From the NCBI RefSeq assembly GCF_027947575.1, contig NZ_CP116256.1:6696001-6760000 (forward strand): a stretch of 64,000 bases of DNA. Reading direction: 5' to 3'. This document shows positions 28,310 to 36,543 of the stretch, piece after piece. The first letter of the stretch is position 1; the number at the start of each line of letters is the position of its first letter. Both the position numbers and the translations under genes were made by a program. The notes below the pieces were generated by a model. The model did no database searches and had not been told where the DNA came from. It saw only the letters and a list, made by a program, of their open reading frames with translations. The DNA comes from Streptomyces rubrogriseus. GTDB taxonomy: Bacteria; Actinomycetota; Actinomycetes; Streptomycetales; Streptomycetaceae.

Positions 28310-29100
28310 GTGCTCTGCCCTTCTGCCTGTGGTCCGTGGGTACGCGAGGGCGCCGCCTGCGACTTCGCCTGCTGGGTGCGGCGCCGCTGCTCGATCCGCT
28401 CGCGGCGCGGGTCGTAGGGGGTCTCGGGTGCCTTCTCGCCGCGGATCTCCTCCAGCTGGCGGGTGACGGCGGCCATGATGACCTCGGTGGCCTCCTTCAG
28501 CACCTCCGTGGTCATCTCCTTGTCGTAGAACCGCGACAGGTCGACCGGCGGGCCGGCCAGCACCTGGTGGGTCTTGCGCGGCAGGAGGCTGGGCTTCTTG
28601 GCGTACGGCGGCAGCAGTTCGTTGCAGCCCCACTGGGCGACCGGGATCACCGGGCACTTGGTCTGCAGGGCGACGCGCGCGGCACCGGTCTTGGCGGTCA
28701 TCGGCCAGCCGTCCGGGTCGCGGGTGAGGGTGCCCTCGGGGTAGAACGCGACGCACTCGCCGCGCTCCACGGCGTCGATCGCGGCCCGGAAGGCGCTCAG
28801 CGCGTCCGTGCTCTCGCGGTAGACGGGAATCTGTCCGGTCCCCCGCATCGCGGCGCCGACGAAGCCCTTCTTGAAAAGGCCGCTCTTCGCCAGGAATCGC
28901 GGGACGCGTCCGGTGTTGTACTGGTAGTGCGCGTACGCGAAGGGGTCCACGTGCGAATTGTGGTTCACGGCGGTGATAAATCCACCCTCGGCCGGAATGT
29001 TCTCCATTCCCCGCCAGTCCCGCTTGATCAGAACCACCAGCGGCGGTTTGCAGATCACCGCGGCCAAGCGGTACCAGAAGCCGATTCTGCGGCGGGGCAC
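28306..29100 (-). CDS. plsC: 1-acyl-sn-glycerol-3-phosphate acyltransferase
   Basis: 264 aa membrane-associated enzyme converting lysophosphatidate to phosphatidate. HX4D motif in NHNSHVDP (near 47), the glycerol-phosphate motif FYPEGTLTRDPDG, and PVIPVAQWG. A basic C-terminal extension (PYDPRRERIEQRRRTQQAKS) is disordered. The GTG at 29100 (MPRRRIGFW) has GGAGGAAAG upstream. Divergent from cofC. Confidence 0.92.
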   Translation of the reverse strand: MPRRRIGFWYRLAAVICKPPLVVLIKRDWRGMENIPAEGGFITAVNHNSHVDPFAYAHYQYNTGRVPRFLAKSGLFKKGFVGAAMRGTGQIPVYRESTDALSAFRAAIDAVERGECVAFYPEGTLTRDPDGWPMTAKTGAARVALQTKCPVIPVAQWGCNELLPPYAKKPSLLPRKTHQVLAGPPVDLSRFYDKEMTTEVLKEATEVIMAAVTRQLEEIRGEKAPETPYDPRRERIEQRRRTQQAKSQAAPSRTHGPQAEGQST

Positions 29101-29243
29101 GCTGACACCTTTCCTCCAGGGCCTGGGGCCGGACAAGTGTCGCCCCGGGCCGCCCGTCTGTCGAGAACACCGTACGCCCCGAAGAGTGAACCGCCAGGTC
29201 TCGCAGGTGACAATGACGGCGACGAGAGAAGGACGGAACGCTC

Positions 29244-29882
29244 GTGCAGTGGACCTTGGTCGTACCCGTGAAGGCCCTTGCCCGGGCCAAGAGCAGGCTG
29301 TCGGACACCGCGGACGACGGGCTGCGGCCGGGGCTCGCGCTGGCGTTCGCACAGGACACCGTGGCAGCCGCGCTGGCCTGCCCGGCGGTCGCGGATGTGG
29401 CAGTCGTCACGGACGACGCGCGGGCCGGACGGGAGCTGGCGGCGCTCGGCGCGGGTGTCGTCGCGGACGAGCCCGGCGGCGGCCTGAACGCCGCGCTGAC
29501 GCACGGGGCGGCCATGGTACGGGCGGCCCGGCCGGAAAGCCCGGTGGCCGCGCTCAACGCCGATCTTCCCGCGCTGCGGCCGGCCGAATTGGCGCGGGTA
29601 CTGGCCGCGGCCGCGCAATTCCCCCGCGCCTTTCTCCCGGACGCGGCCGGAATCGGCACCACCTTGCTGGCGGCGGCGCCGGGCCGGGAATTGGCGCCGG
29701 CATTCGGTGCGGATTCACGGGCCCGCCACCGGGCGTCCGGCGCGGTGGAACTGCGTCTCGACGCGGTGGATTCCGTACGGCAGGACGTCGACACCGGTGG
29801 TGATCTCCGCCTGGCGCTGGCGCTCGGGCTGGGTCCCCGTACGGCCGCGGTGGCGGCGCGGTTGCTGATCGCCGGGCAGTAG
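29244..29882 (+). CDS. cofC: CofC/FbiD phosphoenolpyruvate (phospholactate) guanylyltransferase
   Basis: 212 aa nucleotidyltransferase for coenzyme F420 synthesis; in actinobacteria the substrate is phosphoenolpyruvate. N-terminal VVPVKALARAKSRLS is the family motif, with VVTDDARA, GLNAALTHGAA, NADLPAL (metal-binding Asp) and FLPDAAGIGTT. GTG at 29244 after GGACGGAACG. Other F420 genes (fbiA, fbiB, fbiC) are not in the window. Confidence 0.9.
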   Translation: MQWTLVVPVKALARAKSRLSDTADDGLRPGLALAFAQDTVAAALACPAVADVAVVTDDARAGRELAALGAGVVADEPGGGLNAALTHGAAMVRAARPESPVAALNADLPALRPAELARVLAAAAQFPRAFLPDAAGIGTTLLAAAPGRELAPAFGADSRARHRASGAVELRLDAVDSVRQDVDTGGDLRLALALGLGPRTAAVAARLLIAGQ

Positions 29883-29891
29883 GCTGCCGGC

Positions 29892-30131
29892 ATGCAGGCG
29901 ACCGCGTACACGTACGACCCCGAAAGCCGCAGCGGGCAGGTGCTGCTCGACGACGGGACGCCCGTGCCCTTCGACGCGGCGGCGTTCGACGCGGGGGGCC
30001 TCAGGCTGCTGCGGCCCGGGCAGCGGGTGCGCATCGAGACCGAGGAGACGGGCGCGGAGTCGGGCTCGGGTGCGGGCGGGGACTCGGGCGCGGGGCGCCG
30101 GATCACGCTGGTGACCCTGCACACGTTCTGA
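29892..30131 (+). CDS. Small OB-fold/cold-shock-like protein
   Basis: 79 aa. YDPESRSGQVLLDDGTPVPF, then FDAGGLRLLRPGQRVRIE, resembles the beta-strand pattern of a cold-shock domain without its RNA-binding FGFI motif. The Gly/Ser-rich insertion before RRITLVTLHTF is disordered. It starts nine bases after cofC ends, so it is probably co-transcribed. I know similar short proteins next to cofC in other streptomycetes; function unknown. Confidence 0.8.
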   Translation: MQATAYTYDPESRSGQVLLDDGTPVPFDAAAFDAGGLRLLRPGQRVRIETEETGAESGSGAGGDSGAGRRITLVTLHTF

Positions 30132-30168
30132 CCGGCGGGGCCCGTCCGACGGGTCCCGGACACGCCGC

Positions 30169-30197
30169 GGGCCGGACTCCGAGAGGGAGTCCGGCCC
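30169..30197. terminator. Terminator between the small OB-like gene and hupS
   Basis: Twelve-base stem GGGCCGGACTCC, GAGAG loop, complement; convergent flanking genes. Further GC pairing could extend the stem at its base. Confidence 0.88.
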
Positions 30198-30248
30198 GGC
30201 GCGTGAGTGCCCTGTGCCCGTTCGCCCGCTGCCGCGGGGTGCCGCCTG

Positions 30249-30905
30249 CTACTTCTTGCGGGCGGTGGCCTTCTTGGCGGTGGTCTTGCGAGCCGTCGAC
30301 TTCTTGGCCGGGGCCTTCTTGGCGGTCGCCTTCTTCGCGGGGGCCTTCTTGGCGGCGGTCTTCTTCGCCGCCGCCGTGGTGGTCTTGGCCGCGGACTTCT
30401 TGCCGGTGGTCTTCTTCGCCGTCGTCTTCGCCGCTCCGGTGGTCTTCTTCGCGGTGGTCTTCTTCGCCGCCGCCGACGTCTTCTTGGCCGCGCCCGTGGC
30501 CTTCTTCGCGGCGCCCGTGGCCTTCTTGGCGGCGGCCTTCTTGCCCGCGGCCTTGGAGATGGTGGGCGGCGGGCCGGACAGGCTGCCCTTGGGGGCCTTC
30601 TTGACCGCGATGTCGTTCTTCGGAAGCTTCTTCGAGCCGCTCACCAGGTCCTTGAAGCCCTGGCCCGCGCGGAAGCGCGGCACGGAGGTCTTCTTGACCC
30701 GAACCCGCTCGCCCGTCTGCGGGTTGCGGGCGTAGCGGGCCGGGCGGTCGACCTTCTCGAAGGAACCGAAGCCGGTGACCGAGACCCGGTCGCCCGCGAC
30801 GACCGCACGGACGAGGGCGTCCAGGACCGCGTCGACAGCGTCGGCGGCCTGCTGCCGGCCGCCGAGCTTGTCGGCAATCGCTTCTACGAGCTGCGCCTTG
30901 TTCAC
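30249..30905 (-). CDS. hupS: HupS, HU protein fused to a histone H1-like tail
   Basis: 218 aa. Residues 1-93 are a complete HU domain (MNKAQLVEAIADKLGG, GFGSFEKVDRPARYARNPQTGE, PRFRAGQGFKDLV). Residues about 115-218 are a Lys/Ala-rich tail of KKA/KKT repeats (KKATGAAKKATGAAKKT), as in eukaryotic linker histones. In S. coelicolor HupS is upregulated in sporulating hyphae and compacts spore nucleoids. ATG at 30905 after CCGAAGGGGAAGACG. The promoter at 30957-30985 is AT-rich, unusual for this chromosome. Confidence 0.95.
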   Translation of the reverse strand: MNKAQLVEAIADKLGGRQQAADAVDAVLDALVRAVVAGDRVSVTGFGSFEKVDRPARYARNPQTGERVRVKKTSVPRFRAGQGFKDLVSGSKKLPKNDIAVKKAPKGSLSGPPPTISKAAGKKAAAKKATGAAKKATGAAKKTSAAAKKTTAKKTTGAAKTTAKKTTGKKSAAKTTTAAAKKTAAKKAPAKKATAKKAPAKKSTARKTTAKKATARKK

Positions 30906-30956
30906 GTCTTCCCCTTCGGAGACATCGCCAGAACGAATGTGTTCAAGCTTTTTCGC

Positions 30957-30985
30957 ACGTTAGGCAGATATATACCGCAAATCAA
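30957..30985 (-). promoter_or_regulatory. Predicted hupS promoter
   Basis: Minus strand TTGATT (30980-30985), a 17-base spacer containing TATATAT, and TAACGT (30957-30962). Predicted start is about 45 bases before the hupS ATG. Confidence 0.55.
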
Positions 30986-31042
30986 ACACGAAACGGGCTA
31001 ATCACCCTTGTGCCGCAACGGACTCGGGCTGTCCCGGCCGGT

Positions 31043-31273
31043 TCAGCCTTCCTCTTCGGGGAATCGACCCGCGTCGAGGTCGGCGGTGAACCGATCCAGG
31101 CGCCTTGCCGCACCGGCGAGATCGTGTTTGGCCGCGGCCGTAATGACCAGCAGCTTCCGGGTCAGCGCCATCCGTACGCCCTCCGGGACTTGCAGTGCGC
31201 GCACTCTTGTGTGCGCTTCCTTGAGCCGGGACGCGACCGCCGTATAGAGCTCGAGTTGGCCGTCGTGTTCCAT
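31043..31273 (-). CDS. Small conserved hypothetical protein
   Basis: 76 aa, MEHDGQLELYTAVASRLK, then HTRVRALQVPEGVRMALTR and HDLAGAARRLDRFTADLDAG. Predicted all-helical and charged, no membrane segment. No ribosome site precedes the ATG at 31273; CACAAT six bases upstream of it could be a -10 box for a leaderless mRNA. Codon third positions are G/C-rich, supporting translation. I cannot assign a family. It lies between hupS and leuD on the same strand. Confidence 0.75.
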   Translation of the reverse strand: MEHDGQLELYTAVASRLKEAHTRVRALQVPEGVRMALTRKLLVITAAAKHDLAGAARRLDRFTADLDAGRFPEEEG

Positions 31274-31559
31274 GCACAGATTGTGCCATCTGGGGCGAGT
31301 TGTCGCCTGCGCAGGGGGCAACTGCCGCCTCGAACGGCCTTCCTGGCACCATCGGGAGCCGGTCCTCAGGACCTTGCGTACCCCGGCAACCACGCCTCTA
31401 ACGTGGGAAGTTGTGCGTCACGCCCGTCACGGACGGCCGCGGACGGATCCGGAAACGGCCGTACCCCCGATCGGGCCGATCGGGGGTACGGCGGGTGTGT
31501 TGGGTGGCCGAAACTCGACCTTGTGGAGCCCCCGGGGGGCTCGTGGGGGCTCCGGGTGC

Positions 31560-32153
31560 TCAGACCTGGACGGTCTGCGGCTTGAACGACGGGCGCTTCG
31601 CCTCGTACGCGGCGATGTCCGCCTCGTTCTGGAGGGTGATCGAGATGTCGTCCAGCCCGTTCAGCAGGCGCCAGCGGGAGTTCTCGTCCAGCTCGAAGGA
31701 GGCGGTGACGCCCTCGGCGCGGACCTCGCGGGCCTCCAGGTCGACGGTGATCTCGGCCTGCGGGTCCCGTTCCACCAGCTCCCACAGCGCGTCCACGGTC
31801 TTCTGGTCGAGGACCACCGTGAGCAGGCCGTTCTTCAGCGAGTTGCCGCGGAAGATGTCGGCGAAGCGGGAGGAGATAACGGTCTTGAAGCCGTAGTTCT
31901 GCAGGGCCCAGACGGCGTGCTCGCGGGAGGAGCCGGTGCCGAAGTCGGGACCCGCGACCAGGACGGTGGCGCCCTCGCGCTCGGGCCGGTTGAGCACGAA
32001 CTCGGGGTCCTTGCGCCAGGCCTCGAAGAGCCCGTCCTCGAACCCGTCCCGCGTCACCTTCTTGAGCCAGTGGGCGGGGATGATCTGGTCGGTGTCGACG
32101 TTGCTGCGGCGCAGCGGGACGGCCCGGCCGGTGTGCTTGGTGAACGCTTCCAT
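31560..32153 (-). CDS. leuD: 3-isopropylmalate dehydratase small subunit
   Basis: 197 aa swivelling subunit; with LeuC it isomerises 2- to 3-isopropylmalate in leucine synthesis. [32 protein letters not shown] and [18 protein letters not shown] are the substrate-site motifs. Five bases after the leuC stop, so co-transcribed. Confidence 0.96.
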   Translation of the reverse strand: MEAFTKHTGRAVPLRRSNVDTDQIIPAHWLKKVTRDGFEDGLFEAWRKDPEFVLNRPEREGATVLVAGPDFGTGSSREHAVWALQNYGFKTVISSRFADIFRGNSLKNGLLTVVLDQKTVDALWELVERDPQAEITVDLEAREVRAEGVTASFELDENSRWRLLNGLDDISITLQNEADIAAYEAKRPSFKPQTVQV

Positions 32154-32158
32154 GACTC

Positions 32159-33589
32159 TCAGACTCCAGCGGGCGTGGGGACGTCGGCGGCGGACAGGTC
32201 CGCCGGGGAGGCGAGGTGGCCCAGGACCGCCGTCGCGGCCGCGACCTGCGGCGACACCAGGTGGGTGCGGCCGCCCTTGCCCTGGCGGCCCTCGAAGTTG
32301 CGGTTGGACGTGGACGCGGAGCGCTCACCGGGGGCGAGCTGGTCCGGGTTCATGCCCAGGCACATCGAGCAGCCCGCGTGCCGCCATTCGGCGCCGGCCT
32401 CCTTGAAGACCACGTCCAGGCCCTCGGAGACGGCCTGGAGGCCGACCCGCGCGGAGCCGGGGACGACCAGCATGCGTACGCCGTCGGCGACTTTGCGGTC
32501 CCGGACGATCTCGGCGGCGGCGCGCAGGTCCTCGATGCGGCCGTTGGTGCAGGAGCCCACGAAGACGGTGTCCACCTGGATGGAGCGCAGCGGCTGCCCG
32601 GCCTCCAAGCCCATGTACTCCAGGGCCTTTTCGGCGGCGAAGCGCTCCGAGGCGTCCTCGTACGAAGCGGGGTCGGGGACGGCCGCGGAAAGCGGTGCGC
32701 CCTGGCCGGGGTTGGTGCCCCAGGTGACGAACGGCGCCAGCTCGGCGGCCTCGATGACCACCTCGGCGTCGAACTCGGCGTCGTCGTCCGTACGCAGCGT
32801 CTTCCAGTACTCCACCGCCGCGTCCCAGTCGGCGCCCTCGGGGGCGTGCGGGCGGCCCTGGAGGTAGTCGAAGGTGGTCTCGTCGGGGGCGATCATGCCC
32901 GCGCGGGCGCCGGCCTCGATCGACATGTTGCAGATGGTCATGCGGGCCTCCATCGAGAGCTTCTCGATGGCCTCGCCGCGGTACTCCAGGATGTAGCCCT
33001 GGCCGCCGCCGGTGCCGATCTTCGCGATGATCGCCAGGATCAGGTCCTTGGCGGTGACGCTGTCGGGCAGCTCGCCGTTGACCGTGATCGCCATGGTCTT
33101 CGGGCGGGCCATGGGCAGCGTCTGGGTGGCCAGCACGTGCTCGACCTGGGAGGTGCCGATGCCGAACGCCAGCGCGCCGAAGGCGCCGTGCGTCGAGGTG
33201 TGCGAGTCGCCGCAGACCACGGTGGTGCCGGGCTGGGTCAGACCGAGCTGCGGGCCGACGACGTGCACGACGCCCTGCTCGACGTCGCCCAGCGGGTGCA
33301 GCCGGACGCCGAACTCCGCGCAGTTCTTGCGCAGCGTCTCCAGCTGGGCCCGGGAGACCGGGTCCGCGATGGGCTTGTCGATGTCGAGCGTGGGGGTGTT
33401 GTGGTCCTCGGTGGCGATGGTCAGGTCGAGCCGCCGCACCGGGCGGCCGCTCTTGCGGAGGCCGTCGAAGGCCTGCGGGCTGGTCACCTCGTGCAGCAGG
33501 TGCAGATCGATGAAGAGGAGGTCGGGCTCGCCCTCGGCGCGCCGGACGACGTGGTCGTCCCAGACCTTCTCCGCGAGTGTCCTACCCAT
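32159..33589 (-). CDS. leuC: 3-isopropylmalate dehydratase large subunit
   Basis: 476 aa aconitase-family enzyme with a [4Fe-4S] cluster. [21 protein letters not shown], the cluster cysteine in [13 protein letters not shown], and the pair in [10 protein letters not shown]. The ATG at 33589 ([15 protein letters not shown]) follows GAAGGGAAAG. Transcribed away from ndgR; a hairpin at 33602-33623 lies just upstream of its ribosome site. Confidence 0.96.
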   Translation of the reverse strand: MGRTLAEKVWDDHVVRRAEGEPDLLFIDLHLLHEVTSPQAFDGLRKSGRPVRRLDLTIATEDHNTPTLDIDKPIADPVSRAQLETLRKNCAEFGVRLHPLGDVEQGVVHVVGPQLGLTQPGTTVVCGDSHTSTHGAFGALAFGIGTSQVEHVLATQTLPMARPKTMAITVNGELPDSVTAKDLILAIIAKIGTGGGQGYILEYRGEAIEKLSMEARMTICNMSIEAGARAGMIAPDETTFDYLQGRPHAPEGADWDAAVEYWKTLRTDDDAEFDAEVVIEAAELAPFVTWGTNPGQGAPLSAAVPDPASYEDASERFAAEKALEYMGLEAGQPLRSIQVDTVFVGSCTNGRIEDLRAAAEIVRDRKVADGVRMLVVPGSARVGLQAVSEGLDVVFKEAGAEWRHAGCSMCLGMNPDQLAPGERSASTSNRNFEGRQGKGGRTHLVSPQVAAATAVLGHLASPADLSAADVPTPAGV

Positions 33590-33601
33590 CGCTTTCCCTT
33601 C

Positions 33602-33623
33602 GGTCGGCGACGAAGCGCCGACC
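33602..33623 (-). other. Hairpin in the leuC leader
   Basis: GGTCGGCG-ACGAAG-CGCCGACC, eight-base stem, ending 12 bases before the leuC start codon and next to its ribosome site. No leader peptide rich in Leu codons was found upstream, so classical attenuation is not supported. Confidence 0.5.
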
Positions 33624-33755
33624 CAACTAGAGATCTTGGGGAAGCGGTGCCCGCACCCCTGTGTTTCCGGGCAGCCGCCACCAGGCCCCTTCGTCACGGG
33701 CCGTTGTGACTTCCTGCCGTCCAGGGTGGCGCGTTCCATGGAAAATTGAACTTGC

Positions 33756-33772
33756 GTTTCACAGAGTGAGAC
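33756..33772. promoter_or_regulatory. Candidate NdgR operator between leuC and ndgR
   Basis: Imperfect inverted repeat GTTTCAC-AGA-GTGAGAC, one mismatch, 15 bases before the ndgR ATG. TTGAAC (33746-33751) just upstream could be a -35 box. IclR-family regulators bind such short dyads. A TTCCATGGAA palindrome (33734-33743) is close by. Confidence 0.5.
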
Positions 33773-33786
33773 GGGAGTATCGTGTC

Positions 33787-34503
33787 ATGGACAACAGTAG
33801 CGGCGTCGGCGTTCTGGACAAGGCGGCCCTCGTCCTGAGCGCTCTGGAGTCCGGCCCGGCCACCCTCGCGGGGTTGGTCGGTGCGACCGGACTGGCACGA
33901 CCCACGGCCCACCGCCTGGCCGTGGCGCTGGAGCACCACCGTATGGTGGCGCGCGACATGCAGGGCCGTTTCATCCTCGGCCCGCGCCTGGCCGAACTGG
34001 CCGCGGCGGCCGGTGAGGACCGCCTGCTCGCCACGGCGGGCCCGGTCCTCACCCACCTGCGCGACGTCACGGGCGAGAGCGCGCAGCTCTACCGCCGCCA
34101 GGGCGACATGCGCATCTGCGTGGCCGCGGCCGAGCGTCTGTCGGGCCTCAGGGACACGGTCCCGGTCGGCTCCACGCTCACCATGAAGGCCGGCTCCTCT
34201 GCCCAGATCCTGATGGCCTGGGAGGAGCCGGAGCGCCTCCACCGCGGCCTCCAGGGCGCCCGCTTCACGGCGACGGCGCTGTCCGGTGTGCGCCGCCGCG
34301 GCTGGGCGCAGTCCATCGGCGAGCGGGAGCCCGGCGTCGCGTCCGTCTCCGCGCCGGTGCGCGGCCCGTCCAACCGCGTGGTGGCCGCCGTGTCCGTCTC
34401 CGGGCCCATCGAGCGCCTCACCCGCCACCCCGGCCGCATGCACGCGCAGGCCATCATCGACGCCGCCGGCCGCCTCTCCGAGGCGCTGCGCCGCAACGGT
34501 TGA
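33787..34503 (+). CDS. ndgR: IclR-family regulator NdgR
   Basis: 238 aa. N-terminal winged helix (VLDKAALVLSALESGPATLA, LARPTAHRLAVALEHHRMV) and C-terminal IclR effector domain (LTHLRDVTGESAQLYRRQGD; VPVGSTLTMKAGSSAQILMAW; GPSNRVVAAVSVSGPIERL). In S. coelicolor NdgR controls leucine and other amino acid genes and antibiotic output, and it regulates the divergent leuCD. Start ATG at 33787 after GGGAG. Confidence 0.93.
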   Translation: MDNSSGVGVLDKAALVLSALESGPATLAGLVGATGLARPTAHRLAVALEHHRMVARDMQGRFILGPRLAELAAAAGEDRLLATAGPVLTHLRDVTGESAQLYRRQGDMRICVAAAERLSGLRDTVPVGSTLTMKAGSSAQILMAWEEPERLHRGLQGARFTATALSGVRRRGWAQSIGEREPGVASVSAPVRGPSNRVVAAVSVSGPIERLTRHPGRMHAQAIIDAAGRLSEALRRNG

Positions 34504-34572
34504 CCGCCGTCCCCCGACACTTTCGACCGGTCACGGGCCCGCCTCAACGCCGCGGCGGGCCCGGCGCCGTTC

Positions 34573-35136
34573 TCAGACCCCGTCGGGGGCCTTCCCCGGG
34601 GCGGCGACCCGCTTCTCCGCCCGTTCCCCGGCGGCCTTGTCCGACCGGTACGCGAAGCGGTCCCGCGCGCGCTTGCCGCGCCGCTCCAGAGGCACCTGTC
34701 CGTGTGCCGCCGCGAGCCCGAACACGGGCATGTCGGCGTAGATCGACTCGTACGACCCCTCGGGCACGACGTACGCCTCGTGCCACAGCCCCACGTGCCC
34801 GCGCACCCGCCCCTTGCGCTCCTTGCGGTTGATGATCGCCCAGGCCCGGTGGTGGAACATGTCGGGCGAGTGCGCGTACTTGTAGAGCTTCTCCTCGGAC
34901 TCCCAGTACTGGACGACGTAGTACGTCCGCGGCGAGGCCGTCAGCAGGACGTGGTTCAGGAGTCCGCGCTCCGGGTCCTTCGCCAGCTCGCGGAGCATGC
35001 GCGGCATGGCGAGGAAGACCGGCAGCCAGTGGTGCACGGCCCAGAAGTGGTTGATCCGCATGCCGATGAGCAGGACGGTCACGTCCCCCTCGGCGGCGGC
35101 GGTGGTGCGGGTCGCGGTCGCGTTCCTGCCCGGCAT
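34573..35136 (-). CDS. DUF4188 family protein
   Basis: 187 aa. VLLIGMRINHFWAVHHWLPV, LTASPRTYYVVQYWESEEKLYKYA, HRAWAIINRKERKGRV and VGLWHEAYVV match the DUF4188 (monooxygenase-like, ferredoxin-fold dimer) family. The ATG at 35136 has GGGGGAGGCGTC. Divergent from a MerR regulator across 81 bases that carry an operator-like dyad, so this gene is likely the regulator's target. Substrate unknown. Confidence 0.85.
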   Translation of the reverse strand: MPGRNATATRTTAAAEGDVTVLLIGMRINHFWAVHHWLPVFLAMPRMLRELAKDPERGLLNHVLLTASPRTYYVVQYWESEEKLYKYAHSPDMFHHRAWAIINRKERKGRVRGHVGLWHEAYVVPEGSYESIYADMPVFGLAAAHGQVPLERRGKRARDRFAYRSDKAAGERAEKRVAAPGKAPDGV

Positions 35137-35184
35137 GACGCCTCCCCCTGTTGGCGAGCTGCACTGTCCAAGTGTTGCTGCTTA

Positions 35185-35199
35185 GATAGTGGCGCTATC
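35185..35199. promoter_or_regulatory. Candidate MerR operator
   Basis: GATAG-TGGCG-CTATC, an inverted repeat in the 81-base gap between the divergent DUF4188 and MerR genes. Confidence 0.55.
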
Positions 35200-35217
35200 C
35201 GAGAAAGGGCGCAAGGG

Positions 35218-35862
35218 ATGCGACTGGCCGACCTGAGCAAGCGCAGCGGGGTGTCCACCGCGACGATCAAGTACTACCTGCGGGAAGGGCTGTTGCCCCC
35301 GGGCCGGCAGGTCAACGCGACCACGGCCGAGTACGACGACGGTCATCTGCGCCGACTGCGGCTGGTACGGGCGCTGATCCAGGTCGGCAAGGTGCCGGTG
35401 GCCACGGCCCGGGAGGTACTGGGGCACGTCGACGACGACTCGCTGGGCCGCACCGTCCGGCTGGGGGCGGCCCTGTGGGCGCTGCCGCAGGAGGCCGAGC
35501 CGGACGGGGCGGACCCGGCGGTGGCCGCCGCGCGCGTGGAGGTGGACCGGCTGCTGGAACTGCTGGGCTGGGAGACCTCCCGGGAGTTGGCCCCGCTCTC
35601 CCCCGTGCACCGCTCCCTGGTGGTGGCGGTGGCCGCCCTGCGCCGCCTCGACTATCCCTGGGACGCGGAACTGATGGCGCCCTACGGCGAGTTGATGATG
35701 GAGGTGGCCCGGCGGGACCTCGACTTCATGGAGACCCACGCCTCGGAGGCGGAGAAGGTCGAGATGGCGGTCGCGGCGGCGGTGCTCTTCCAGCCGGTGC
35801 TGCGGGCCCTGCACCGGCTGGCGCAGGAGGAGGAGTCGGCGCGGCGGTACGGCATCGAGTGA
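35218..35862 (+). CDS. MerR-family regulator
   Basis: 214 aa. N-terminal MerR helix-turn-helix: MRLADLSKRSGVSTATIKYYLREGLLPPG, then TTAEYDDGHLRRLRLVRAL. The C-terminal 130 residues are helical (LSPVHRSLVVAVAALRRLDY, MEVARRDLDFMETHASEAEKV) with no metal-binding Cys pair, so it probably senses an organic ligand. ATG at 35218 after AAGGG. Ends in a strong hairpin at 35877-35914. Confidence 0.9.
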   Translation: MRLADLSKRSGVSTATIKYYLREGLLPPGRQVNATTAEYDDGHLRRLRLVRALIQVGKVPVATAREVLGHVDDDSLGRTVRLGAALWALPQEAEPDGADPAVAAARVEVDRLLELLGWETSRELAPLSPVHRSLVVAVAALRRLDYPWDAELMAPYGELMMEVARRDLDFMETHASEAEKVEMAVAAAVLFQPVLRALHRLAQEEESARRYGIE

Positions 35863-35876
35863 GCGCCGGAGGAACG

Positions 35877-35914
35877 CCGAAGGGGGCTCCCGCCTCGGCG
35901 GAAGCCCCCTTCGG
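35877..35914. terminator. Terminator between the MerR gene and the tRNA cluster
   Basis: CCGAAGGGGGCT paired with AGCCCCCTTCGG, with an inner CCGCC/GGCGG extension of the stem. It ends both the rightward MerR transcript and the leftward tRNA transcript. Confidence 0.88.
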
Positions 35915-35923
35915 ACCTTCGAG

Positions 35924-35996
35924 TACCCCCGACCGGATTCGAACCGGCGCTACCGCCTTGAGAGGGCGGCGTGCTAGGCCGCTACACAACGGGGGC
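35924..35996 (-). tRNA. tRNA-Glu (CTC), copy 3
   Basis: 73 nt, no encoded CCA. Acceptor GCCCCCG/CGGGGGT, anticodon stem CCGCC and GGCGG around loop CTCTCAA, T arm CCGG-TTCGAAT-CCGG. The last gene of the five-gene tRNA cluster in transcription order. Confidence 0.95.
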
Positions 35997-36040
35997 GTGG
36001 ATCTTGCAGGCGTTCAATACCGCGTCGCCGCAGATCCGAG

Positions 36041-36112
36041 CTGGTCTACCAGGACTCGAACCTAGACTAACTGAACCAGAATCAGTCGTGCTGCCAATTA
36101 CACCATAGACCA
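36041..36112 (-). tRNA. tRNA-Gln (CTG), copy 2
   Basis: 72 nt. Acceptor TGGTCTA/TAGACCA with the U1-A72 pair usual in tRNA-Gln; anticodon loop TTCTGGT. It differs from copy 1 by a compensated base pair in the acceptor stem (T4-A69 versus C4-G69). Confidence 0.95.
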
Positions 36113-36132
36113 ATGTGGTTTAGACCAGTTCG

Positions 36133-36205
36133 TACCCCCGACCGGATTCGAACCGGCGCTACCGCCTTGAGAGGGCGGCGTGCTAGGCCGCTACACAACG
36201 GGGGC
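36133..36205 (-). tRNA. tRNA-Glu (CTC), copy 2
   Basis: 73 nt, identical in sequence to the other two Glu genes of the cluster; anticodon loop CTCTCAA. Confidence 0.95.
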
Positions 36206-36267
36206 CCTAGCGATCCTGCATCGAGAGCAGCGGGAGCGACCCGAGCTGTCCTCGCGGGAAGGATCTG

Positions 36268-36340
36268 TACCCCCGACCGGATTCGAACCGGCGCTACCGC
36301 CTTGAGAGGGCGGCGTGCTAGGCCGCTACACAACGGGGGC
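36268..36340 (-). tRNA. tRNA-Glu (CTC), copy 1
   Basis: 73 nt, identical to the other two Glu genes. It follows tRNA-Gln copy 1 in the same transcript. Confidence 0.95.
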
Positions 36341-36379
36341 CTTGCGGATGTGCTCCGCGGCGCAGATAAGCTCTGCGAG

Positions 36380-36451
36380 CTGGCCTACCAGGACTCGAAC
36401 CTAGACTAACTGAACCAGAATCAGTCGTGCTGCCAATTACACCATAGGCCA
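36380..36451 (-). tRNA. tRNA-Gln (CTG), copy 1
   Basis: 72 nt, acceptor TGGCCTA/TAGGCCA, anticodon loop TTCTGGT. First gene of the leftward tRNA cluster. Confidence 0.95.
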
Positions 36452-36543
36452 CTGGAACGCAAGCCCCGTAGGGGTTCTTGTTCTAGCGTTGCGCTTCCGG
36501 TTCCCGGCCCTTCGGCCCGCTCTCCGGCGGCGCAGGAAGAACA

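Noticed and set aside
33590..33786. Leucine attenuator peptide before leuC
   Set aside because: No short frame with clustered Leu codons was found.
35924..36451. Repeated blocks resembling a CRISPR array
   Set aside because: The repeats are three identical tRNA-Glu and two tRNA-Gln genes with full cloverleafs.
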